Source: Clostridia bacterium (GTDB lineage Bacteria > Bacillota_A > Clostridia > Christensenellales > Aristaeellaceae). Taken from it: a DNA stretch of 8,004 nt. The stretch is taken from assembly GCA_017525805.1 (NCBI GenBank), contig JAFXSH010000047.1:1-8004 (forward strand). The letters are read 5' to 3'. The notes below the pieces were generated by a model. The model had not been told where the DNA came from. It was given only the letters and a program-made list of their open reading frames with translations, and ran no database searches. Every line of letters starts with the position of its first letter. Position 1 is the first letter of the stretch. Positions 1 through 5,747 of this stretch are shown here, piece after piece. The position numbers and the translations under genes were made by a program.

Positions 1-596
1 AGCTCCGTGGCGTTCATGGCAATGCCGAAGGTGCGCCGGATGGCGGCCTCGTCAAAGGTGCTCACATAGTAATTGGTGGGACGGTAGCCCAAAAGGCCCA
101 TGCTCATGTTCGCCAGGGCCTTTTTTACGGCGTATGCTTTCAGCAGATTGATCACCTTTTGCTCCGCGCGGGCGTCTTCTTTCCCGCCGTACACCGTATG
201 GCAGGGATAGCCCAGCCTGCCCAAAGCGGCGGCGTTCATGGTCATGGCGCACAGGGCGTTGGCCCACAGCCTTTCTTCCCGTTCATAGGGCGGTTCATAG
301 GGGGCCCACAGGATCAGCGGCACGCCCATCTTCTGCACGATGGAAGCGGCGATGTCGTCCCCTGTAAAAGCGCCGTACAACATCACCACCGCGTCTACCT
401 GGTTTTTGCGCATGAGTGAAATGGCCTCGTTGACTTCTTCCGGCGTGGTGAGCACCTGGGAGGGCATCACCAGGTTCATATCCGTCAGGGTCTCTTTCGC
501 CCAGGCGGTGTATTCCTGATGCCGCCGGATGGGCAGTTCCCTGGGCCAGCGGCCAGATAAGGTAACGATCAGGCCAACGTTCAATTTCTCTGCCAT
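1..596 (-). CDS. L-fucose/L-arabinose isomerase-family protein (N-terminal part, cut by window edge)
   Basis: The first 198 codons of a gene that runs off the left edge. The start is ATG at 596-594, preceded by a purine-rich ribosome binding site (GGAAAGGAAGGCAGGAAGA). The protein begins MAEKLNVGLIVTLSGRWPRE. It continues with an alternating strand/helix pattern (VDAVVMLYGAFTGDD, VPLILWAPYEPPYE) and ends with GLLGYRPTNYYVSTFDEAAI, then RRTFGIAMNATE. The G-x-x-G-x-R-P...FDE...R..FGI arrangement is typical of the N-terminal half of L-fucose isomerase/L-arabinose isomerase-like proteins, cytosolic metal-dependent aldose-ketose isomerases. The metal-ligand residues lie in the missing C-terminal half, so substrate and activity cannot be judged. 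It starts 19 nt after the aldolase stop and is surely cotranscribed with it. The family call is fairly firm; the substrate is unknown. Confidence 0.8.
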   Translation of the reverse strand, partial: MAEKLNVGLIVTLSGRWPRELPIRRHQEYTAWAKETLTDMNLVMPSQVLTTPEEVNEAISLMRKNQVDAVVMLYGAFTGDDIAASIVQKMGVPLILWAPYEPPYEREERLWANALCAMTMNAAALGRLGYPCHTVYGGKEDARAEQKVINLLKAYAVKKALANMSMGLLGYRPTNYYVSTFDEAAIRRTFGIAMNATE

Positions 597-615
597 TCTT
601 CCTGCCTTCCTTTCC

Positions 616-1473
616 TTATTCCGCCTTGCCTTCGGACCCGGACAGCGCGATGATGCGCTTCACATCTTCCGTTAAGGCATTGCAGGCGAATTGGCTCACC
701 TTCCAGCTGTGGCCCTGATGATCTGTGTTCAGCCCTTCCCGGAGGTGCTCAATATACTTCCAGCGGATTTCCGTGCCGAAATTGATCTTCGCGATGCCCA
801 ATTCCCGGACGGCCTTGCGGATGATATTTTCATCCATGCCGGTGCAGCCGTGGAGCACCAGGGGCAGATCGCAGAAGGAACGCACCTTTTCCAGGATGTC
901 CAGGTGAATATCGGGCGTTCCCTTATAAAACCCGTGGGCGTTGCCGATGCCCACGGCCAGGGTATCGGGATGGCACAGGGAGAGGAATTCCTTCACCTGC
1001 TCGGGGTCGGCCAGGTTTTTGTTTTCCAAAGCGGACCCGCCGCTGTCCAGCCGCTGCAGTTCCCCGATCTCGGCTTCCACCGGCACGCGGAAGCAGCGGG
1101 CCACCTTGACCACGCTTTCCGTAAGCTTTGCGTTTTCCCGCACGGGCAGGGTGGAGCCGTCGATCATCAAGGAAGTGAATCCCAGCCGCAGCGCTTCCAT
1201 GCAGATTTCAAAATCGCTTCCGTGATCCAGATGAATGGAAACGGGTACGGACACCTTTTGGGCGCACCATTTGGCCACCTGATAAAACCAATCGTGCCCG
1301 CTGTACGCGCCGGTGCTCACATAATGGGCCAGGATCACGGGGGATTTCAGTTCCTCCGCGGCCTTGCAGATGGCCATGATGATATCGTAATTTCCGCCCT
1401 GGGTATTGATCGCCGGAACGGCATAGCCTTCCCGCCTGGCGCGCCGCAGCTGGTCCAGATTCGTACACAGCAC
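616..1473 (-). CDS. Class II ketose-bisphosphate aldolase (fructose/tagatose-bisphosphate aldolase family)
   Basis: A 285-residue cytosolic zinc aldolase that cleaves a ketose (bis)phosphate to dihydroxyacetone phosphate plus an aldehyde; length is normal for the family. The N terminus MLCTNLDQLRRARREGYAVP aligns with the usual class II opening. Visible motifs are H81-L-D83-H84 (catalytic Asp and zinc His), the acidic E133-A-E135-I-G stretch, G177-N-A-H180-G (zinc His), V-L-H208-G-C-T-G (zinc His) and K229-I-N-F-G-T-E (phosphate/substrate loop). The start is GTG at 1473-1471: an in-frame TGA lies three codons upstream, and AGGAAGGG at 1483-1490 gives about 9 nt spacing. It is the first gene of an operon with the isomerase-like gene. 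Several loops differ from the commonest forms (NAHG, HGCTG, NFGTE), so the substrate could be fructose-, tagatose- or another ketose phosphate. Family confident, substrate not. Confidence 0.92.
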   Translation of the reverse strand: MLCTNLDQLRRARREGYAVPAINTQGGNYDIIMAICKAAEELKSPVILAHYVSTGAYSGHDWFYQVAKWCAQKVSVPVSIHLDHGSDFEICMEALRLGFTSLMIDGSTLPVRENAKLTESVVKVARCFRVPVEAEIGELQRLDSGGSALENKNLADPEQVKEFLSLCHPDTLAVGIGNAHGFYKGTPDIHLDILEKVRSFCDLPLVLHGCTGMDENIIRKAVRELGIAKINFGTEIRWKYIEHLREGLNTDHQGHSWKVSQFACNALTEDVKRIIALSGSEGKAE

Positions 1474-1508
1474 CGTACATCACCCTTCCTGAATCTGTCT
1501 TTCCAAAT

Positions 1509-1526
1509 AATTACTCGTATGTACAA
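1509..1526 (-). promoter_or_regulatory. Putative LacI operator (site A) at the aldolase promoter
   Basis: On the minus strand the 18 bases read TTGTACATACGAGTAATT. They match the dyad of the perfect palindrome at 7345-7364 at 11 of 18 positions. The site covers the expected transcription start of the aldolase operon, just downstream of its -10 box, where a repressor would block transcription. It is the weakest full-length match of the set, so it is a candidate only. Confidence 0.4.
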
Positions 1527-1530
1527 AGTG

Positions 1531-1560
1531 ATTATAGCACAGTTTCTTCTTTTGTGTCAA
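1531..1560 (-). promoter_or_regulatory. SigA-type promoter of the aldolase-isomerase operon
   Basis: On the minus strand there is a perfect -35 TTGACA (1560-1555), an 18-nt spacer and a perfect -10 TATAAT (1536-1531). The -10 is preceded by TGC, giving an extended -10 (TGnTATAAT). The expected start of transcription is near 1524, leaving a leader of about 50 nt before the GTG codon. Confidence 0.85.
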
Positions 1561-1613
1561 GAATAGCACCGCGTTTTTTATTGATTTTCTTATGGATTGA
1601 AAAAAACAGCGGA

Positions 1614-1642
1614 TTGACTTCAATTTCCGTTTATGCTACAAT
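1614..1642 (+). promoter_or_regulatory. SigA-type promoter of the lacI-family gene
   Basis: TTGACT (1614-1619), a 17-nt spacer and TACAAT (1637-1642), each one mismatch from consensus. The expected start is near 1649, about 28 nt before the chosen ATG. It lies back to back with the aldolase promoter, with the two -35 boxes 53 nt apart. Confidence 0.8.
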
Positions 1643-1658
1643 ATACACATATCCACGG
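1641..1658 (+). promoter_or_regulatory. Putative LacI operator half-site (site E) overlapping the lacI -10 box
   Basis: The first nine bases, ATATACACA (1641-1649), are identical to one half of the perfect palindrome at 7345-7364. The second half (TATCCACGG) matches at only 3 of 9 positions. The half-site overlaps the -10 box and start of lacI and would suit weak autoregulation. It could also be chance, since it is only nine bases. Confidence 0.35.
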
Positions 1659-1676
1659 ATGAGAGGGGGGCCGCCG

Positions 1677-2690
1677 ATGCCGCGAAACGGGAACACACCC
1701 ACGCGAAAAGACGTGGCGGATCTGGCCGGCGTATCGGAAACCATCGTTTCCTATGTACTGAATGCCAATCGCTATGTATCGGCCGATAAGAAAAAAAGGG
1801 TGCTGGAGGCGGTGGAAAAGCTGCATTACCGGCCCAATTCCATTGCCCGCGCGCTGAAAGGAAAGGGAAACAGCCATATCCTGTTTATCGCCGACAACGT
1901 GGCCAACAACTATTTCGGCAGGCTTTTGCAGGAACTGGACAGCGTCGCCTACGACAAGGGCTATCTGGTATCCCTGATGAGCGCGAAGAACGACCGGGAT
2001 TTCGTCAACCGCATCCTGTCCCGCCAGGTGGACGCGGTGATCATCTCCTCCGCCAGCTTGGCGGAAAGCGCCGTACAGGAATTGGTGGACCACGCTCTGC
2101 CCGTGGTGCTGCTCATGACCCGGGATTACGCCACGGTGCACGGCCGGGTGGCCCGCATCTACACGGGCATCGAATCGGGCATTATGGCGGCGGTGCGCCT
2201 TTTGCACGAAACCGGGTGCCGGAACCTGGTGCACGTGGACCGGGTGAGCCGCCAGAACCATTTTTCCAACCGCCAGGACCTGCGCTACCGGGGTTTCTGC
2301 AACCAGATGGAAACGCTGGGCTATCAGCTGACAGCGAATTCCTTCATTACGGGCTGCAGGGATTATGACGAACTGTTCGAGGCGGTATGCCGCCGGGTGC
2401 GCAGCAATGTTCCGGTGGACGGTTTCGTCTGCCGCAACGACGGCCTGGCCTGCGTGGTGCTGAACGCCTCTCTGGCCTGCGGGAAAAAGGTGCCCGAGGA
2501 GATTTCCGTCATCGGCTTTGACAATTCCGATACCAGCCGGATCATCCGTCCCGCCCTTTCCACCATCGCCACGGATCAGAAAGCCATCGCGGAAGCCGCG
2601 CTGGAGCTGATCGAAGCCATGATCGCCGGGAAAACGCCGGGGGAAAGGCAGTTGGTCACCAGCATGGTCATCCGGGATACCACCAAATAA
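1677..2690 (+). CDS. LacI/GalR-family transcriptional regulator
   Basis: A 337-residue DNA-binding regulator, normal length for the family. Residues 9-31 form the helix-turn-helix (TRKDVADLAGVSETIVSYVL), followed by the hinge helix P53-N-S-I-A-R-A-L60-K-G-K with the usual minor-groove leucine. Residues from about 65 to the end form a periplasmic-binding-protein-like sensor domain (DAVIISSASL; DGFVCRNDGLAC; ISVIGFDNSD near the C-terminus). ATG at 1677 is chosen because GAGAGGGGGG stands about six nt upstream and it gives the classical N terminus; ATG at 1659 lacks a ribosome binding site. It lies divergent from the aldolase operon and upstream of the glycosidase, so it is inferred to be the local repressor, with its effector a sugar from the pathway. 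Positions equivalent to the LacI specificity residues Tyr17, Gln18 and Arg22 are Glu21, Thr22 and Tyr26. Confidence 0.95.
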   Translation: MPRNGNTPTRKDVADLAGVSETIVSYVLNANRYVSADKKKRVLEAVEKLHYRPNSIARALKGKGNSHILFIADNVANNYFGRLLQELDSVAYDKGYLVSLMSAKNDRDFVNRILSRQVDAVIISSASLAESAVQELVDHALPVVLLMTRDYATVHGRVARIYTGIESGIMAAVRLLHETGCRNLVHVDRVSRQNHFSNRQDLRYRGFCNQMETLGYQLTANSFITGCRDYDELFEAVCRRVRSNVPVDGFVCRNDGLACVVLNASLACGKKVPEEISVIGFDNSDTSRIIRPALSTIATDQKAIAEAALELIEAMIAGKTPGERQLVTSMVIRDTTK

Positions 2691-2698
2691 GGGAACGC

Positions 2699-2724
2699 CC
2701 CGTACCATATATGGTACGGGTTTT
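2699..2724 (+). terminator. Perfect 22-bp palindrome plus T4 after lacI (weak intrinsic terminator)
   Basis: Bases 2699-2720 are perfectly self-complementary: CCCGTACCAT, then AT, then ATGGTACGGG. TTTT follows at 2721-2724. It begins 8 nt after the lacI stop codon. As RNA it folds into a hairpin of about nine pairs with an ATAT loop and a short U tract, fitting a weak terminator between lacI and the glycosidase. A role as a DNA operator is the alternative, but its half-sites do not resemble the other operator candidates. Confidence 0.6.
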
Positions 2725-2734
2725 GTCCGGCACA

Positions 2735-2752
2735 ATGTACACTCGTATTTCT
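2735..2752 (+). promoter_or_regulatory. Putative LacI operator (site B) upstream of the glycosidase
   Basis: ATGTACACTCGTATTTCT matches site C upstream of the transport operon at 15 of 18 positions when both are read in the direction of the gene they precede. It matches the perfect palindrome at 7345-7364 at 12 of 18. The site lies 24 nt before the ATG. A poor promoter, TTGTCC (2723-2728)-17 nt-TATTTC (2746-2751), would be overlapped by it. The operator likeness is more convincing than this promoter. Confidence 0.5.
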
Positions 2753-2776
2753 ACTAATAAGAAAGGAAGGCAGATC

Positions 2777-3802
2777 ATGTTGGACGCATCGTACTTTGAA
2801 GGAATCCGTGGCGCGGTATACTTTCCCTCCCGCGCCTACAACGCCTGGCAGACCTGGAATGAATTGAACCCCGAGGAAATCGACCGGGATTTCGGCTACG
2901 CTGAGGACGCTGGCCTCAATGCCCTGCGGATGTTCGTGAGTTTTGAATACTGGCAGGAGCAGCCGGAAAAGTTCTTTGAACGGTTTGAACAGGTGATCGC
3001 TCTGTCGCAAAAGCACGGCATCCGCATCATGCCGGTGCTGTTTGAGGACTGCGGCACGGACAATACCGAAGAAACCCGGAAAAACAAGGATCCCCATACG
3101 GCCATTTGCGTGTGTTCCCCCTGCCGGGCCATTCAGCGCGATCCCGCCCGGTGGGTGGAGGTACACGGCTTTGTGGACGCTTTCATGCGCCGGTATGGCA
3201 GCGACCTGCGGCTGCTGGCTATAGAATGCATGAACGAGCCCCACTATGAATCCGGCAACGTGCCCTTCGCGCAGCATATCGTCCATCTGGCGAAGGGCTA
3301 TCACGGCGCGGTCCCGCTGACCATCGGCGCCATCTGCATGCCGCATAACCTGTATTTCGGCGATGATCTGGACGTGTATCAGTATCACGACAATTTTCCC
3401 CAGAGCGCCGAAAACCTGGCCCGGGTGATAAAGGAAGCCTATCATGTACAGGAACTGACCGGCAAGCCCTGCTGGCTGACCGAATGGCAGCGGGTGCGCG
3501 AAAAGGGGCCCGGCTGGGACACCGCTGTGATCCCGAAGGAATACACCGCGCCCGCCTTAGCGACCCTTGCCCCCACAGTCTATGGAACGGGTATGGGCAG
3601 CTTCTTCTGGTCCCTGATGGTCAAGCCCGCTTACCTCATGGCCCAGCGGCCCAACGGCACCTACAACGGCCTGTTCCACGAGGACGGAAGCGTGTACAGC
3701 CTGGAAGACTATCAGGCGGTCGCCGGAAAGGACAAGACACGTCCCGTAAAAGCTTCCCTGCCGGATTGGTATGCAAAAAGGCTGGAAGAACAAGAAGCAT
3801 AA
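2777..3802 (+). CDS. Cytosolic clan GH-A (GH5-like/cellulase-family) glycoside hydrolase
   Basis: A 341-residue retaining glycosidase candidate with a (beta/alpha)8-barrel pattern. Beta-strand motifs appear in order: RGAVYFP (11-17), NALRMFVSFEYW (48-59), GIRIMPVLFED (81-91), LLAIECMNEPH (146-156), DVYQYHDNF (199-207), PCWLTEWQ (231-238) and GSFFWSLM (274-281). Glu154 in the NEP motif is the expected acid/base and Glu236 in LTEW the expected nucleophile, as in clan GH-A. There is no signal peptide, so it should act inside the cell on imported oligosaccharide or glycoside. The start at 2777 has AGGAAGG six nt upstream. It lies between lacI and the transporter, with its own operator-like site and terminator. 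A Cys-x-Cys-x-x-Cys cluster (111, 113, 116) is unusual. The exact GH family (GH5 subfamily or an unclassified relative) and the substrate are not settled. Confidence 0.8.
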   Translation: MLDASYFEGIRGAVYFPSRAYNAWQTWNELNPEEIDRDFGYAEDAGLNALRMFVSFEYWQEQPEKFFERFEQVIALSQKHGIRIMPVLFEDCGTDNTEETRKNKDPHTAICVCSPCRAIQRDPARWVEVHGFVDAFMRRYGSDLRLLAIECMNEPHYESGNVPFAQHIVHLAKGYHGAVPLTIGAICMPHNLYFGDDLDVYQYHDNFPQSAENLARVIKEAYHVQELTGKPCWLTEWQRVREKGPGWDTAVIPKEYTAPALATLAPTVYGTGMGSFFWSLMVKPAYLMAQRPNGTYNGLFHEDGSVYSLEDYQAVAGKDKTRPVKASLPDWYAKRLEEQEA

Positions 3803-3817
3803 AAGCACATAAGGAAT

Positions 3818-3861
3818 ACGTCCATCTGCCCTGGCTCCCCAGAATCAGATGGACGTTTTTT
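3818..3861 (+). terminator. Intrinsic terminator of the glycosidase gene
   Basis: A perfect 11-bp stem (ACGTCCATCTG at 3818-3828 and its complement at 3846-3856) encloses a 17-nt loop with its own CTGG/CCAG mini-stem. A run of six T (3856-3861) follows. It sits 15 nt after the glycosidase stop, between convergent genes. On the minus strand the stem is followed by ATTCCTTATG, so termination of the permease transcript here would be weak. Confidence 0.88.
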
Positions 3862-3880
3862 CGGTTTTGGGCTGCTTGTT

Positions 3881-4723
3881 TTATCCTTTTACCGCCCCGG
3901 CCACCAGGCCTTTCACCATGTACCGCTGAAAGAAGAAGAACACGAAAATCATGGGCAGCGCGCCTAAGATGGAGGCGGAATTGATCAGCTGCCAATCGCT
4001 GACCTCGCCCATATACGTCAGCTTCAATCCCTGGGACAGCGTCCACAGGTTCGGCGACCGCACCAGCGTAATGGCGTGCAGGTAATCGTCCCACGTCATC
4101 AGAAAGCTGTAAATACCGACTGCAAGAATCCCGGGGACCACCAGCGGCATGATGATGCGCAGCAGCGTTTTCATCCTTCCGCAGCCGTCCGTCCAGGCGG
4201 CTTCTTCCAGGTCGCGGGGGATGCCGTCAAAAAAGGAAGCCATGAGGGAGATGGAAAAGGGCACCTGGGTGGCGCTGATGGCCAGCACCAGGCCCAAATG
4301 GCTGTCCGTCATGCCCAGGCGGCGCAGGATGCCGTACAGGGAAATCAGGCGGCTGATCACCGGCATCATCTGGGAAAAGGAGAAGGTGGCCAGCAGCAGC
4401 ACGTTCCAGCGGAAATGAAAACGGCTCAGGGCGTAGCCCGCCATGATGGATATTACGCAGATCAGCAGTGCCGCCAGCGCGGAAACGATCAGATTGTTCT
4501 GGTAATACAGCAGGAATTTCCCATCCTGAAACAGGGTGCGGTATCCCTCCAGGGACATGCTTTCCGGCCACAGGGAAGGCACGATGCGGTAGGATTCCAC
4601 GTTGGTTTTCAGCGATGTGACCGCCATCCAGTAAACCGGGAATAGCAGAAACGCAAACAAAACAGCAATGGAAACGTATTTGAACGCCGTCCCCAAAGTC
4701 TGCATTCCGCGATTGCTTTTCAT
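3881..4723 (-). CDS. Carbohydrate ABC transporter permease, MalG type (CUT1)
   Basis: A 280-residue inner-membrane permease, normal length for MalG-type subunits. There are about six hydrophobic segments (roughly 15-33, 73-96, 107-130, 140-163, 190-212, 248-266). The cytoplasmic EAA loop reads E174-A-A-W-T-D-G180...I-M-P193, the coupling site for the ATPase. The C terminus KGLVAGAVKG is characteristic of this subunit. ATG at 4723 has AAAGGGGGA about seven nt upstream. It starts 15 nt after the stop of the partner permease, so the two are translationally close and should form the transmembrane heterodimer. The operon ends here with no ATPase gene, which in Bacillota usually means a shared MsmX-like ATPase encoded elsewhere. 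Confidence 0.95.
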   Translation of the reverse strand: MKSNRGMQTLGTAFKYVSIAVLFAFLLFPVYWMAVTSLKTNVESYRIVPSLWPESMSLEGYRTLFQDGKFLLYYQNNLIVSALAALLICVISIMAGYALSRFHFRWNVLLLATFSFSQMMPVISRLISLYGILRRLGMTDSHLGLVLAISATQVPFSISLMASFFDGIPRDLEEAAWTDGCGRMKTLLRIIMPLVVPGILAVGIYSFLMTWDDYLHAITLVRSPNLWTLSQGLKLTYMGEVSDWQLINSASILGALPMIFVFFFFQRYMVKGLVAGAVKG

Positions 4724-4738
4724 ACGTGCTTCCCCCTT

Positions 4739-5680
4739 TTACTGCTTTTCCCGCCGGAAAACGGCGTTGAAAAGGAACACCACCGCGATCATCACCAGCA
4801 GCCATACAGTGGTCACAGCCGCGCCGGAGCCGTAATTATTGTTGACGAAAGCTTCGTCATAGGAAAGCACCGCCAGGGTGGTGGTGGCTCCCACCGGCCC
4901 GCCGTTGGTCAGGGTGGCAAAGAGGGGATACTGCTTGAAATTCTCAATGATGCACATGGAAACCGACACGGCGATCACACTGCGCATGTACGGGATCAGA
5001 ATATGGATCAGCCGGGTAAAATAGCCCGCTCCGTCGATCTTCGCGGCCTCCAGGATATCCTCCGGCACGTTTTGCATGCCCGCCAGCAGCAGCAGCGTCA
5101 TCAGCGGCACCTGCTTCCACAGCCCCGCGATCGTTACGCCCCAAAGCGCCGTGCCCTTCCCGTTCAGCATACCGAAATCAGTGATCTTTCCGCCCGAAAA
5201 CAGATTCACCAGATATTGCACCAGACCGTAAGGGTTGGCATAGATCCACGCCCACAAAAGACCCGTGATTACCGTGGGGATCACCCAGGGAATCATCATC
5301 ACGCTGCGCAGAAGGCGCGCGCCTTTCGGCTCCGTGTTCAGGATCAGCGCCAGGGTCATGCTGATGAGAAAGGTGAGCGTTACCGTGCAGAACACGAACC
5401 ATCCCGTGATCCCGATGGCGGATTGCAGCTTTCCCGCTTTCCAAAGCCTGGTGTAGTTGGCAAAATCGTTCCACTCGCCGGGCCGGTTCTTGGTCAGGTT
5501 GACCAGCTTATAGCTGGTAAAGCTCATCGCCACCGAATCTACGATAGGGATCAGAATAAAGGCCGTGCACAGCACGAGAGCCGGAAGCAGCAGGCACAGG
5601 CAAAACAGCAAATCCTGCCGCTTTCGGGAACGAAGGCCCAGGGAGTGATGGCGGCTTACGCCGACAGAGGATGTACGCAT
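4739..5680 (-). CDS. Carbohydrate ABC transporter permease, MalF/UgpA type (CUT1)
   Basis: A 313-residue membrane permease. A basic N terminus (RSRKRQ, 17-22) precedes the first transmembrane helix (about 24-46). Further helices lie near 91-115, 125-146, 178-200, 232-252 and 288-307. The EAA loop is E211-A-A-K-I-D-G217...L-I-P230. The motif NGGPVGATTTLAVLSYDEAF (259-278) is typical of MalF/UgpA-like subunits. The reading frame is open further upstream, but ATG at 5680 is chosen because AAAGGAGA stands eight nt before it and the protein then begins with the usual short basic stretch. It is separated from the upstream substrate-binding protein by 67 nt that contain a strong hairpin, which probably lowers permease output relative to the binding protein. 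Confidence 0.94.
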   Translation of the reverse strand: MRTSSVGVSRHHSLGLRSRKRQDLLFCLCLLLPALVLCTAFILIPIVDSVAMSFTSYKLVNLTKNRPGEWNDFANYTRLWKAGKLQSAIGITGWFVFCTVTLTFLISMTLALILNTEPKGARLLRSVMMIPWVIPTVITGLLWAWIYANPYGLVQYLVNLFSGGKITDFGMLNGKGTALWGVTIAGLWKQVPLMTLLLLAGMQNVPEDILEAAKIDGAGYFTRLIHILIPYMRSVIAVSVSMCIIENFKQYPLFATLTNGGPVGATTTLAVLSYDEAFVNNNYGSGAAVTTVWLLVMIAVVFLFNAVFRREKQ

Positions 5681-5700
5681 GACGGATGTCTCCTTTGAAG

Positions 5701-5730
5701 AAAAGGGGTGGCATGAAAACGCCACCCCTT
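5701..5730 (-). terminator. Intercistronic hairpin between binding-protein and permease genes (attenuator/mRNA stabiliser)
   Basis: AAGGGGTGGC (5703-5712) and GCCACCCCTT (5721-5730) form a perfect 10-bp stem with an 8-nt loop. In transcript direction it is followed by TTCTTC, a poor U tract. It starts 17 nt after the binding-protein stop and ends just before the permease ribosome binding site. It resembles the partial terminators/stabilising hairpins that let a binding protein be made in excess over its permeases. Confidence 0.7.
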
Positions 5731-5747
5731 GAAAACAGCGGGTATGC

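Noticed and set aside
691..1566. Long open frame on the plus strand opposite the aldolase
   Set aside because: It lies antisense to a gene with all class II aldolase motifs, and its own product shows no domain.
1620..2735. Long open frame (over 1,100 nt) on the minus strand opposite the lacI-family gene
   Set aside because: It has no ribosome binding site or recognisable domain, is rich in His, Gly and Val as expected from antisense reading of GC-rich codons, and runs opposite a clear LacI protein.
5003..5698. Open frame on the plus strand opposite the MalF-type permease
   Set aside because: Its product is rich in Gln, His and Arg with no domain; it is the antisense shadow of a hydrophobic membrane protein.
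5713..5726. Possible catabolite-responsive element (TGAAAACGCC...)
   Set aside because: Only the first half resembles a cre site; the bases are the loop and arm of the intercistronic hairpin.
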